Origin: Candidatus Aenigmatarchaeota archaeon
GTDB lineage: Archaea; Aenigmatarchaeota; Aenigmatarchaeia; QMZP01; QMZT01
Direction: 5' to 3'
Length of the DNA: 43,626 bases
Assembly: GCA_011772645.1 (NCBI GenBank)
Contig: WVZE01000004.1
Location: 9,482-53,107 of the forward strand
The notes under the pieces: generated by a model
The model's input: the letters and a program-made list of their open reading frames with translations, nothing else
Told to the model about the DNA's origin: nothing
Databases searched by the model: none
Shown here: piece by piece, positions 9,107 to 17,993 of the stretch
Layout: each line of letters begins with the position of its first letter
Position numbering within the stretch: the stretch's first letter is position 1
Translations under genes and position numbers: made by a program

Positions 9107-9760
9107 CTAGCTGAGTTCCAGACGGAGGATTCCGTTTCTGAAACGTTTGCCGGTGACGCTTGTTTGCGGTGGTTTGGTGAGGATTTTGAAATACGCTTTG
9201 TCCCCTGCCCTTGCCTTAATCTCTATGGAATTCTCAAGCGTTTTCAATTCTATATCACTCTCATCCTTAACATCCGGTAGTTCGACCTCGACCGCTATCC
9301 TGTCCCCTATCCTCTTAACGCACGTTTTGGGCTCCTCTGTTGTTTTCGCCCCGCTGATGCAAACGCCTCCCCTGGATTCAAAATTCTCAGCTTTTGGCTC
9401 TTCGGATTCCCTGACCCTTGGCCTGAGCGTTCCAAGCCTCTCCCTGAGTCCAAGCTTCTTCACCTCTTCCTCTATTTCCTTTATGTCCACGTTCCCGAAG
9501 GTCTTCACTGAAACCCTTGGCTTCTCTCCGGAACTCCTGGTTATGTTTATCGAGAAGCCCCTCCCCTTCACGGGTTTTCTGAAGAAGGGAGAGAGATCAA
9601 AGACCTCGAGATTCCTTTCAAAAACCCTGTCCATCTCCTTCAATTCGCGCTCCATCCTCGAGAAAACGCTAGCGAAAAGGTCCTCCCCTAGAATAGACCC
9701 GCATCTGGGACAGAACCTCCATCCTTCCCTCGTATCTGCCCCGCACTTCCGGCATTTCAT
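9107..9760 (-). CDS. Zinc-ribbon protein with C-terminal Hsp20/CS-like domain
   Basis: N-terminal CRKCGAD...CPRCGS ribbon; C-terminal DRIAVEVELPDVKDESDIELKTLENSIEIKARAGDKAYFKILTKP resembles an Hsp20/CS beta-sandwich. Confidence 0.65.
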   Translation of the reverse strand: MKCRKCGADTREGWRFCPRCGSILGEDLFASVFSRMERELKEMDRVFERNLEVFDLSPFFRKPVKGRGFSINITRSSGEKPRVSVKTFGNVDIKEIEEEVKKLGLRERLGTLRPRVRESEEPKAENFESRGGVCISGAKTTEEPKTCVKRIGDRIAVEVELPDVKDESDIELKTLENSIEIKARAGDKAYFKILTKPPQTSVTGKRFRNGILRLELS

Positions 9761-9792
9761 GTTATCATCTTCTAAATCCTAACATAAAAAAT

Positions 9793-10281
9793 TTACCTCA
9801 GTATGTCCGCTGTGGCAGCTCCTACCGATGCGAAAAAGGAAACGAAAATAAATATCCTGAAAGACCATGCAGGATCTCCAACGTGATTCATCACCCCGAA
9901 CAGCCAGAGTATGAACCAGGTGACGCTGTAGGAGATCAGGAACAGAGAAACCAGCCTTTTGGGTATATAGGTTTTTCCAACTATGTGCGTGTTGAACTCC
10001 GCTATAGCTTCCTTCGCGACCCTCTGGAATTTCGTGTAGTAGATGATTATCGTAACGACAGCGATGGAAAGCAGAATGAACATAACAAGCCGCATTGGTT
10101 CAAGTTCCCTCGCCAGGGTCCAGACCTCTTCCGTGACCGAGAGCGGTGTTGCGAGAATAACAGCCCCGAATATCTGCTGCGCGACATCGTCCATCTCGAA
10201 CTTTTCCGGCTTTATTCTTTGGGCTAAGGAAGTTATCTTTGTCCCGTTCTTCCTTATTCTCTTTATTACCATTGCATTCAC
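9793..10281 (-). CDS. DUF2391-like integral membrane protein
   Basis: 162 aa; MDDVAQQIFGAVILATPLSVTEEVWTLARELEPMR resembles DUF2391; about four TM segments. Confidence 0.6.
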   Translation of the reverse strand: MNAMVIKRIRKNGTKITSLAQRIKPEKFEMDDVAQQIFGAVILATPLSVTEEVWTLARELEPMRLVMFILLSIAVVTIIIYYTKFQRVAKEAIAEFNTHIVGKTYIPKRLVSLFLISYSVTWFILWLFGVMNHVGDPAWSFRIFIFVSFFASVGAATADILR

Positions 10282-10382
10282 CTGTGCTGGGTGGTTCCAA
10301 GCTTTCGAAGTCCATTCCCTGACAACCTCAAAAGATATTATAGACTGTTTCGTATTTAAATAGCTTCAGAAATGATTTCCAA

Positions 10383-11576
10383 TCAAACAAGCTTCCTGGC
10401 TATCGTTATCAGCCTGGGTTTCTTCATGAGAATGAATCCCAGTTTTTTGAATCCGGAAGACCTTGCCAGGTTAATTAGGTCCTCCCCCTTGAGATAATTA
10501 ACCAGCCAATTCAGCTCTTCATCACTCAGGCTTTCCACAACCCTCCTGAGCCTCAGGAGCTTTTCCATCTTCTTCCCCCTGGTCTCCCACCATTTTTTAT
10601 TGTACTCGGAAAGCATAACCTTTGAGTAGTTCCCTTTCTTTATTGCCTTGACTATAACCTCCCCTGCGATCTTTCCAGCTATGTACGATTCTGATATCCC
10701 CCCTCCGTGAATGGGGTTCACCTGATGAGCAGCATCACCGACTATCAGGAAGTTATCCGAAACCATGTCTTCCAGAAGTCCGCCAACGGGAACGCCACCC
10801 GAGTTAACCTCTATCACAGAACCATTCCTCAATCCCTCTCTCTTTCTCACAAAATCCCTAAGGTATTCGATCGCGTGCTTTTTGGAGAAAGGCTTTCTCA
10901 CCCCTATCCCAACGTTCGCCGTTTCCTTCCCCTTTGGGAATACCCACGCGTAACCTCCCGGAGCGATTTCCTTCCCGAAATACATCTCGATCCTGTCCGG
11001 GTCGATCTTAACGTTGGTCATCTCGAACTGAACACATGAAGCTATGTCATTCAAAGAAAGCGTGGTCTTCATCCCCATCATCCTCGCGATCCTTGATTCC
11101 ACACCATCGCAGGCGACAAGTATCTTACAGGTTGTTTCGAAATTCCGATCACCCGATCTCATTTTAACATTCACTTCCGAACCCTTCCTCTCCACCCCGA
11201 CAACCTCTGTTTTCGTGATAATCTTCGCTCCTCCCTTGGCTGCAAGTTTTGCCAGGTATTTATCAAACATCTTCCTCTCGATCACCCACCCTTCCGGGCC
11301 TTTAAAGTCGACCGTGATTTTCTTCCCGTTCGGTGCGTAGGCCGCAGCTCCCTTAACCATCTTGGCAACCCAGGATTTTTCAAGCCCTATGCCCATCCTC
11401 TCCAGCGAAGATTTTGAAAGGCCCTCCCCGCACCTCACGGGAACGCCTATCTCCTGGCGTTTTTCAACCGCGAGCACCTTCAGCCCTTTCTCCCCGCAGT
11501 ACCTGGCGACCGAGCTTCCCGCAGGACCTATGCCTACAACTATTACGTCATACTCCTTTTCGGGGTTTTCAAGCAT
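10383..11576 (-). CDS. Geranylgeranyl reductase family FAD-dependent oxidoreductase
   Basis: YDVIVVGIGPAGSSVARYCGEKGLKVLAVEKRQEIGVPVRCGEGLS and FLIVGDAAHQVNPIHGGGISESYIAGKIAGEV motifs; start taken as MLENPEKEYD. Confidence 0.92.
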   Translation of the reverse strand: MLENPEKEYDVIVVGIGPAGSSVARYCGEKGLKVLAVEKRQEIGVPVRCGEGLSKSSLERMGIGLEKSWVAKMVKGAAAYAPNGKKITVDFKGPEGWVIERKMFDKYLAKLAAKGGAKIITKTEVVGVERKGSEVNVKMRSGDRNFETTCKILVACDGVESRIARMMGMKTTLSLNDIASCVQFEMTNVKIDPDRIEMYFGKEIAPGGYAWVFPKGKETANVGIGVRKPFSKKHAIEYLRDFVRKREGLRNGSVIEVNSGGVPVGGLLEDMVSDNFLIVGDAAHQVNPIHGGGISESYIAGKIAGEVIVKAIKKGNYSKVMLSEYNKKWWETRGKKMEKLLRLRRVVESLSDEELNWLVNYLKGEDLINLARSSGFKKLGFILMKKPRLITIARKLV

Positions 11577-11636
11577 GATCACACCTAATAAATCTTTTTA
11601 ATAAAAAAACTATTTATAAAGCAATCTGGTGGTGTT

Positions 11637-12098
11637 ATGTTTTTCAAGAAGAGGAAGGAGAGAGAGAAGAAAAATCTCGCCCTGTTCGTGGACGGGCCGA
11701 ACATCATAAGGAAGGAATTCAACATAGACCTGGACGAACTGAGGAAAATCGCTGGAAAATACGGAAGGATCGTAACAGGCAAGGTTTTCCTCAACCAGCA
11801 CGCCTCTGAAAAACTGATAGAGGCGATTGCGAACCAGGGATTCGAACCAAAAGTCGTTCTCGCAGGGGAGATAGAATCGGATGTTGATGTGAGCGTGGCA
11901 GTGGATGTAATCAGGGCGGCGTACACAGACAACATCGACATAATAGCGCTGGCCTCGAGGGATGCGGATTATCTGCCTGCGATACAGGTTGCAAAGGAGA
12001 AGGGAAAAAAGGTTCTTGTCATTGCAACAAAACCGGGCTTTTCCAAGGCCCTGCAGCACGCGGCCGATTACGTTGAACTCCTCTCCAAAAGGTTTTGA
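11637..12098 (+). CDS. NYN/LabA-like domain protein (TIGR00288-like)
   Basis: NLALFVDGPNII, ESDVDVSVAVDVIRAAYTDNIDIIALASRDADYLPAIQVAKEKGKKV carry the acidic NYN/PIN-like positions. Confidence 0.87.
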   Translation: MFFKKRKEREKKNLALFVDGPNIIRKEFNIDLDELRKIAGKYGRIVTGKVFLNQHASEKLIEAIANQGFEPKVVLAGEIESDVDVSVAVDVIRAAYTDNIDIIALASRDADYLPAIQVAKEKGKKVLVIATKPGFSKALQHAADYVELLSKRF

Positions 12099-12126
12099 AC
12101 GAGACTAAACGGAATTCTGTAGATAA

Positions 12127-12159
12127 TAGTTACCATTTATAAATAGTTACATTTATAAA
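12127..12159. repeat. Tandem direct repeat TAGTTACCATTTATAAA / TAGTTACATTTATAAA
   Basis: 17-bp unit followed at once by a 16-bp near copy; the second copy ends in a TATA-like tract. Confidence 0.8.
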
Positions 12160-12160
12160 A
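12152..12160 (+). promoter_or_regulatory. Candidate TATA box for the 49-aa ORF
   Basis: TTTATAAAA 21-29 bp upstream of ATG at 12181, the spacing expected for a leaderless archaeal promoter. Confidence 0.45.
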
Positions 12161-12180
12161 TCTTAAATTAAAATATATAC

Positions 12181-12330
12181 ATGAAAAAAAGATATGGTGG
12201 AGTCTCAAGAAGAGATAAGTCACCTTCTTATAAACATAGTAAGGTAAACCCGAATTACCCAGGGGAACCAACAATACCGCGCTATTTAAAAACCGTAATA
12301 AGGCCAAGACAGTTTTTAGCTAGTTATTAA
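12181..12330 (+). CDS. Putative small basic protein (49 aa), absent from the supplied ORF track
   Basis: ATG...TAA gives MKKRYGGVSRRDKSPSYKHSKVNPNYPGEPTIPRYLKTVIRPRQFLASY; promoter-like sequence upstream. Confidence 0.5.
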   Translation: MKKRYGGVSRRDKSPSYKHSKVNPNYPGEPTIPRYLKTVIRPRQFLASY

Positions 12331-13239
12331 TTAAACCCCTGTTGAAAACCTGCTCTTTATGCCCACAACGAAGTACGCCCCTATCAATATCAATGCGCTG
12401 CCCATGAGCTGAAGGTTTGGGGCGGGTTCACCCAGCCACAGAACACCGACCACCAGCGAAACAACCGGAGCGATCAGGAGAAGGGAAGAGGCCTTCGAGA
12501 CGTTGATATGGAGGATGCTCCAATACCAAAAGAGGACGTAAACGAAAAGGATCGCGACGGATATCGAGATGTTAAACCATTGCTGCGCGCTCAGGGAGAG
12601 CAAGAGGTCGAACTTCCCGAGCAGGAGAACCACCCCGAAGAGGATGATCCCGCCGAAGAACATCCTCGCGAATGAAACCACAAAGTTCGTTTCCCCCTTT
12701 ATCATCGCCTTCCTAGCGATCACGTTCTCCAGCGCCCAGAGGATTGTCGCGCCTATAACGAGCGCATCCCCTAACTGAGGGTTCATCCATAAATCAGCGG
12801 GGTTTATCTGGGCCGAGAACAAGACAACGGTTCCTATCAACATTATGATCAGAGCGAAAATCTGCTTCTTTGGGATTTTCTCCCTGAGCAGGATAAACGC
12901 GAATATTGCTACGTAAAGGGGAAGGGTCTTGTGTAGGAAAGCCGCTCTCCCCCCTGTTGTGAACTTCAACCCGGTGAAGAACAGAAGGAAGGCGAACGCC
13001 CCTCCTATCACGGCGATTAGCAAGAGATATCTCCAGTCCATCTCTTTGATGTTTCTCAGCGAGAATCTGTTGGTTAAAATTGACAGGCCAAGGAAGATCA
13101 CGCCTATTATTATCGCTCGTACGGCGGTGAAAACCGTCGGGTCCAGATCGACCACGAAAATCTTGTTTACTGGTATCGCGAAACCGCTTATTACCGCAGC
13201 GATCAGGGCAAGAACCGTCCCGAGGGTTTCCTTATTCAT
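12331..13239 (-). CDS. EamA/DMT-superfamily transporter
   Basis: 302 aa, about 10 hydrophobic segments, two EamA-like halves. Confidence 0.85.
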   Translation of the reverse strand: MNKETLGTVLALIAAVISGFAIPVNKIFVVDLDPTVFTAVRAIIIGVIFLGLSILTNRFSLRNIKEMDWRYLLLIAVIGGAFAFLLFFTGLKFTTGGRAAFLHKTLPLYVAIFAFILLREKIPKKQIFALIIMLIGTVVLFSAQINPADLWMNPQLGDALVIGATILWALENVIARKAMIKGETNFVVSFARMFFGGIILFGVVLLLGKFDLLLSLSAQQWFNISISVAILFVYVLFWYWSILHINVSKASSLLLIAPVVSLVVGVLWLGEPAPNLQLMGSALILIGAYFVVGIKSRFSTGV

Positions 13240-13753
13240 TTTTCCTCCTCCTTAACATCCTGTTCACGTGATTCTGCTTTATCCTTTCCGAAACGTAATC
13301 ATAGTGGACGCTCACCCTATCCCCATTCTTCAGGTTCCCCACAAAATCGTTCCTGAAGAACTTCTCGCCCAGCTTGGTCCTGACCAGAACTTTATCTGGA
13401 TCGATCCTCAACACCCTTCCGGGGTAAACCAGGCATTCCCTTACATCCAGATCAGGCCTGATCTGCTTCCTCCATATTATCGCCTTTTCATGCTCCAAAA
13501 GGAAATACCTCCGGATCACCTCATCATCTATCTCTTTCTTGCCCATCCTTTTCGCCAGTATCGAACACATCCTTGTGGCGACCTTGAAGATCCCTTCAAC
13601 CGGGAAATCAATTTCCTGCCTGTTTTTAACGGAATCATTCAGTTTTTTCAGCAGCTCCTCCCTGAGCTCTCCCCTGTTCACCAGAACCTCGCCGCACGGG
13701 ATGGCGTAGCGAAGAAACAATTCCTTGTTCCTGATCGGCAATATCTCGAACAT
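13232..13753 (-). CDS. Protein with C-terminal HypC-like domain
   Basis: C-terminal ECLVYPGRVLRIDPDKVLVRTKLGEKFFRNDFVGNLKNGDRVSVHYDYVSERI aligns by eye with a HypC fold; N-terminal ~115 aa of unknown type. Confidence 0.5.
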   Translation of the reverse strand: MFEILPIRNKELFLRYAIPCGEVLVNRGELREELLKKLNDSVKNRQEIDFPVEGIFKVATRMCSILAKRMGKKEIDDEVIRRYFLLEHEKAIIWRKQIRPDLDVRECLVYPGRVLRIDPDKVLVRTKLGEKFFRNDFVGNLKNGDRVSVHYDYVSERIKQNHVNRMLRRRKNE

Positions 13754-13754
13754 C

Positions 13755-13958
13755 CTACAACCTCTCCATATCGAAACCTCCAGCGGGTTTCGATCCTTCC
13801 TGCAACCTTTCTATTACGAAATCGTTGAACACCAGGACCTTCTCCCCTTTCCTTACCTTAAAAAACTCCGAATTGACCTTTCTCCTGACCCCTCCGAAAT
13901 CCACCAGTGCTTCCTTGCCTTTCGCATCCAAGACCTTTCCCTTCAGAGCGATACACAT
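13755..13958 (-). CDS. HypC/HupF-family small protein
   Basis: MCIALKGKVLDAKGKEALVDFGGVRRKVNSEFFKVRKGEKVLVFNDFVIERL, with Cys2 as in HypC. Confidence 0.75.
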   Translation of the reverse strand: MCIALKGKVLDAKGKEALVDFGGVRRKVNSEFFKVRKGEKVLVFNDFVIERLQEGSKPAGGFDMERL

Positions 13959-13959
13959 C

Positions 13960-14874
13960 TCAATCATCCTTTAAAAGGTAGAGCAGCAGGGCCTTCTCCG
14001 TGTGCAGTCTGTTCTCGGCCTCATCGAAAACAACCGAATTTCGCGAGTCTATCACATCGTTCGTTACCTCGTAACCCCTCAGAGCCGGAAGACAGTGAAG
14101 GAATATGAAACCTTGTTTTGCGTGTTTTACAAGCTCGGAGCTGACCTGGTATTTTTTAAAATCCCTGGTTCTTTGTTTTTCCTCCTTTTCCTGCCCGGGA
14201 GAAATCCACTTGTCCGTTATCACGACATCCGCATCCTTCATCCCCTTCACAGGATCGTTCTCTATCCTTACGTTACCTTTGACGTACTTCCTAACCTTCT
14301 CCAGAAATTCCGGGTCAGGCAGGTATTTCGCCTTGTCCGGGCAAACCAGGAAAACGTTTGCCCAGAGCTTTGAAAAGCCGATCATTGTTGACCTTCCCAT
14401 GTTGAACGCGCAGTCACCGAAGAAAGAAACCTTCAGGTCCTCGATCTTCCCTTTCTTCTCGATAACGGTCAGAAGATCCGCCAGGGTCTGACACGGGTGG
14501 TAGAGATCGCTCAGCCCGTTGATTACGGGGATTTTTGAAATGCTTGACATCTCCTCGAGGTCGGAATGCCTGTAAACCCTCGCCATTATCGCGTCGCAGT
14601 ATCTCTCAAGAACGCGTATCGTATCTTTCAGGGTCTCTTTTTCAGCGAGTTTGGTTGTCCGCGAATCGAGATAGGCCGCATGACCTCCCAGCTGATTCAT
14701 GGCGACTTCGAAAGACACTCTCGTCCTTGTGGATGTCTTTTCAAACAACATCGCGAGAGTTTGCCCTTCAAGCCTCCCCTCGGAATTCCCGGCCTTTATT
14801 TTTTTTGCCAGTTCCAGAATTTTTCTTATCTCCTTCTCCGGGTAATCCATCAACGTCAGGAAATTTTTCGCCAT
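13960..14874 (-). CDS. argF: Ornithine carbamoyltransferase
   Basis: 304 aa from MAKNFLTLMDYPEKEI; STRTRVSFE, HPCQTLADLLT, HCLPA motifs. Confidence 0.92.
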   Translation of the reverse strand: MAKNFLTLMDYPEKEIRKILELAKKIKAGNSEGRLEGQTLAMLFEKTSTRTRVSFEVAMNQLGGHAAYLDSRTTKLAEKETLKDTIRVLERYCDAIMARVYRHSDLEEMSSISKIPVINGLSDLYHPCQTLADLLTVIEKKGKIEDLKVSFFGDCAFNMGRSTMIGFSKLWANVFLVCPDKAKYLPDPEFLEKVRKYVKGNVRIENDPVKGMKDADVVITDKWISPGQEKEEKQRTRDFKKYQVSSELVKHAKQGFIFLHCLPALRGYEVTNDVIDSRNSVVFDEAENRLHTEKALLLYLLKDD

Positions 14875-14891
14875 ACACACCCCAATTTTTA

Positions 14892-16169
14892 TTATTGCGA
14901 AACCATCTTTAAAACCTTGACAGCATCCCTTACCGAATCGTATACAGGGAGGGAATCCCTCAGGAAAAATTTCACCTTCCTGAAGTCCTCCGATCCAGGA
15001 GCGCAATCAACAATTATTTTCCCTGTCTTCACGCCTTTCAGGATCTCGAGCTCTTCGGGACGAAGCAAACACGATCTAAGCTGGTTTATTATCAGAACCC
15101 CATCGACATTCCTGTCCCTGACCACAACCTCGACGATGTTTTTGAACCTCTCCCCGTCCGCATCCGCGCGTATGTCAAGGGGGTTTATTACCTCAAGCCT
15201 TGGGTATTTCTTTTTGATCCCCCTCCTTGTCCTTTCGGAAAACCTCGAAAGCTTCAATCCGAATCTGTGGCAGAAATCGCTCGCTATTATCGAGGACCCT
15301 CCCGTGTTCGAAACTATCGCCACGTTCTTTATCCTCCCCCTCCCTTGTCTTTCCAATATCACTGCATAGTCGAGCAAGTCCTTAACGTTATCGACTTCTG
15401 TTATTCCTGCCTGTTTGAAAGCGCCCGAGTAGATCTCACACGAGGTAGACAGCGAGTCCGTGTGCGTCAACGCTCGCTCTTTAGATTCCTCTGAAATCCC
15501 CGATTTCAAAATAATGATCGGTTTCTTGGATGATTTCGCGATACCCATAAACCTCCTAGGCTCCCTGATGGATTCCAGGTAAAGAGCGACAACCTTTGTT
15601 CTTTTGTCCTCCAGAAGGTATTTCAGGATATCGGATTCATTCAAATCGAGCATGTCTCCGACCCAAACAAATTTCGAAATTCCGATGTTGTTCGAAACCA
15701 TGCGATCAAGCAGAATGGCTCCAACGCCTCCTGACTGCGAAACAACGGATATCCCACCCTGCCTGATTTCCAGTTCCCTTTCAAACGTTGTGTTCAATCC
15801 TATTCCCGGGTTTATGAGACCGCAAACAGTTCCGGGCCCGAGGATCCTGAATCTCCCCTTGGACGTTTCTTTCAGCTTCCTCCTCTGATCCGGGCTGAAA
15901 CCTCCGGAGAGGATCAAAAGAAAACTTGTTTTCAGATCCTTCGAAACTCTCAGGATATTTTCCGGGGGAAGGCTCACCACCGTCAGGTCCGCTGGCGGGT
16001 ATTTATGGGATTTCTCAATATCCGAGAGAAATCCGTGCCCATCAAATTCGTGGAGATTCAGGCAAACCCTTTCGAAGATATCGGGGGAGACCATTATTTT
16101 CGAAACGTTCGATTTCGAGGAGCCGATCAGAAGGACGGATTTCGGTTCGAAGAGACCTTTCAAACTCAT
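14892..16169 (-). CDS. ADP-forming acetyl/acyl-CoA synthetase, alpha subunit
   Basis: 425 aa from MSLKGLFEPKSVLLIGSS; Rossmann CoA-binding, VVSQSGGVGAILLDRM, THTDSLSTSCEIYSGAFKQAGI motif with conserved His. Confidence 0.9.
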   Translation of the reverse strand: MSLKGLFEPKSVLLIGSSKSNVSKIMVSPDIFERVCLNLHEFDGHGFLSDIEKSHKYPPADLTVVSLPPENILRVSKDLKTSFLLILSGGFSPDQRRKLKETSKGRFRILGPGTVCGLINPGIGLNTTFERELEIRQGGISVVSQSGGVGAILLDRMVSNNIGISKFVWVGDMLDLNESDILKYLLEDKRTKVVALYLESIREPRRFMGIAKSSKKPIIILKSGISEESKERALTHTDSLSTSCEIYSGAFKQAGITEVDNVKDLLDYAVILERQGRGRIKNVAIVSNTGGSSIIASDFCHRFGLKLSRFSERTRRGIKKKYPRLEVINPLDIRADADGERFKNIVEVVVRDRNVDGVLIINQLRSCLLRPEELEILKGVKTGKIIVDCAPGSEDFRKVKFFLRDSLPVYDSVRDAVKVLKMVSQ

Positions 16170-16199
16170 AATATTAATATGAAATCTTATAATAATAAT

Positions 16200-16838
16200 A
16201 TGAAGCTCGATCAATCCGAATGCAAAAAACTCACGAGGAAATACGGAATCCCCACAGCGAAAGAATTCCTCGCGAAGAAACCCGAACAAGCGATCGAATT
16301 CGCGAAAAAAATAGGCTATCCCGTTGTTATGAAAATCGATTCTGAGGATGTGGTTCACAAAACGGAAACGAAGACTGTCGTGACGAACATAAAAAACAAG
16401 GAAGAGGTTCTGGAAGCATTCGAGAAAATAATCAGGAACGCGAAAAAACACAAACCGAAAGCGAAGATAAGGGGCGTGATCGTTCAGGAGCACGTTGAAG
16501 GTTACGAAACGATAGTGGGGGGAAAGATAGACCCGCAGTTCGGGCCAATAATCCTTTTCGGAGCCGGCGGAATCTTTACAGAGGTCCTGAAAGACGTGGC
16601 GATAAGGATATGCCCCATCGAAAAAGAAGACGCGGAAGAGATGGTTGGTGAGGTAAGATATTCGAAGATCTTGAAGGGCTTCCGAGGGGAGCCTCCGGTT
16701 AAAATTAACGAGATAACCGATATCCTCTTGAGGGCCAGCAAGATAATGATGAAGGAGAAAGTGAAAGAAATGGACATAAACCCCCTGATTGTTTCTCACA
16801 AGGGAGCTAAGGCTGTTGACGTGAGGATAATAAAATAG
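16200..16838 (+). CDS. ADP-forming acetyl/acyl-CoA synthetase, beta subunit (ATP-grasp)
   Basis: 212 aa from MKLDQSECKKLTRKYGIP; GYPVVMKIDSEDVVHKTE, GPIILFGAGGIFTEVLKDVAIRICPI, KEMDINPLIV. An alternative start is the ATG at 16179. Confidence 0.93.
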   Translation: MKLDQSECKKLTRKYGIPTAKEFLAKKPEQAIEFAKKIGYPVVMKIDSEDVVHKTETKTVVTNIKNKEEVLEAFEKIIRNAKKHKPKAKIRGVIVQEHVEGYETIVGGKIDPQFGPIILFGAGGIFTEVLKDVAIRICPIEKEDAEEMVGEVRYSKILKGFRGEPPVKINEITDILLRASKIMMKEKVKEMDINPLIVSHKGAKAVDVRIIK

Positions 16839-16849
16839 ACGGTTTTGCC

Positions 16850-17305
16850 ATGGACTGGAAGCTGCATTTGATCCTTTCATTTATATTGTATTTCGCGATA
16901 ATTTTGATTTCTCCACTTTCCCTTGCCTACTCCGTACAGGCGTTAATCATACTTATTTTCTCCTCTCTGCTTCCCGATCTGGATCACCCGAAATCGTTAA
17001 TAAGGATTGCGATCTTCGCAGTGGTTTTTTATCTCCTGATGGTGTTCGTGATAATCCAGGACCTCGCCCTGGAAGTTAAAATCCTGACGATAGTTATCTT
17101 GCTCATTCTTACCTATTATTCCTACAAGCACCTCCCGCTGAAACACAGGGGAAAACATTCCCTCCACCTTTGGAGATACCCCTTCCTGTTCACAGCGGTT
17201 TTTTCTGTTTTGTTCGCAATCGCAAACATTAATATTTCCCTGATCCTATTTATTCTTATAGGGTACGGTTCGCATCTGTTTGCGGACAGGATAAAGAAAT
17301 TTTAA
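16850..17305 (+). CDS. DUF457/YdjM-like membrane protein
   Basis: SSLLPDLDHPKS near N-terminus, HRGKHSLHLW and YGSHLFADRIKKF with conserved His/Asp between TM helices. Confidence 0.7.
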   Translation: MDWKLHLILSFILYFAIILISPLSLAYSVQALIILIFSSLLPDLDHPKSLIRIAIFAVVFYLLMVFVIIQDLALEVKILTIVILLILTYYSYKHLPLKHRGKHSLHLWRYPFLFTAVFSVLFAIANINISLILFILIGYGSHLFADRIKKF

Positions 17306-17313
17306 TTACTGGG

Positions 17314-17628
17314 GTGATCGATTTGGAGAGGCAGCAGACCTTGCTGAAAAAATACGAAGCTCTGGTTTCGGAATGGAACACCATTTCCCTTGTATGTTCA
17401 GTCGCTTTTTCGGCCTGTTTTATCGGCGTGGTTCTCGGCCTGATCTTTTACAACACCAGCGCAATCGCAATATCGATAGTGGTGATGTTCGTTTTCGGCG
17501 GTTTCGAATACAAGTCAAGGAAGGAGTACGTGGAGATAAAGGAAGATCTGGAAGAGGAGATGTTCAAGCTCGCTGGCATGAAGAAGGCGAGGACAAAGGA
17601 ACTGATAAGAAAGGGATTGTGGTGGTAG
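17314..17628 (+). CDS. Hypothetical protein with two TM segments
   Basis: 104 aa, GTG start, paired central hydrophobic segments, charged tail. Confidence 0.6.
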   Translation: MIDLERQQTLLKKYEALVSEWNTISLVCSVAFSACFIGVVLGLIFYNTSAIAISIVVMFVFGGFEYKSRKEYVEIKEDLEEEMFKLAGMKKARTKELIRKGLWW

Positions 17629-17629
17629 T

Positions 17630-17947
17630 TTGTTCACGTTTTTGTTTGGCTGGAACAGAAAGATCAGGAAGCTCCGGAAGCGCTGGGACAGGCTGAGGGA
17701 GAAGGCTTTGAAAAAGAAACAGCCAATGAAGGGCGACATCCTGACTAAAATGGACGTGATAGAGCAGAACTTGCGGGTTCTGGAGGAGCGAAGGGTCAGC
17801 AGGGTCGAGAGATCGAGGCTCGCCAAGGAGATAGAGATAGACCTGGAGGGGATAAAGGCGATGATCAAGATGAAGGAGGATGAGTACGCCCAGCAGAAAT
17901 CCGCTCCGATGCCCTCCCAGCAGAAATACCAGACAAGACCCGGATAA
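17630..17947 (+). CDS. Hypothetical basic helical protein
   Basis: 105 aa, TTG start 1 bp after the previous stop; Lys/Arg-rich helical sequence with Gln/Pro-rich tail. Confidence 0.55.
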   Translation: MFTFLFGWNRKIRKLRKRWDRLREKALKKKQPMKGDILTKMDVIEQNLRVLEERRVSRVERSRLAKEIEIDLEGIKAMIKMKEDEYAQQKSAPMPSQQKYQTRPG

Positions 17948-17963
17948 CCCATTTGAAACAAAT

Positions 17964-17974
17964 CTTTTTAAATT
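17964..17974 (+). promoter_or_regulatory. Candidate TATA box for the DUF1846 gene
   Basis: CTTTTTAAATT centred about 25 bp upstream of ATG 17994. Confidence 0.45.
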
Positions 17975-17993
17975 ACTTTCTTGATAAATTATT

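Noticed and set aside
12099-12180. Possible tRNA or ncRNA in the AT-rich intergenic region
   Set aside because: No cloverleaf, T-loop (GGTTCRA) or snoRNA box pattern; the sequence fits a promoter region better.
16005-16199. N-terminal extension of the beta-subunit ORF
   Set aside because: Antisense to the alpha subunit and unlike ATP-grasp; the natural start is at 16200 or 16179.
16170-16880. N-terminal extension of the 662-aa ORF at 14892-16880
   Set aside because: The extra ~237 aa are antisense to the ATP-grasp beta subunit; the ACD alpha fold starts at MSLKGLFEPK (16169).
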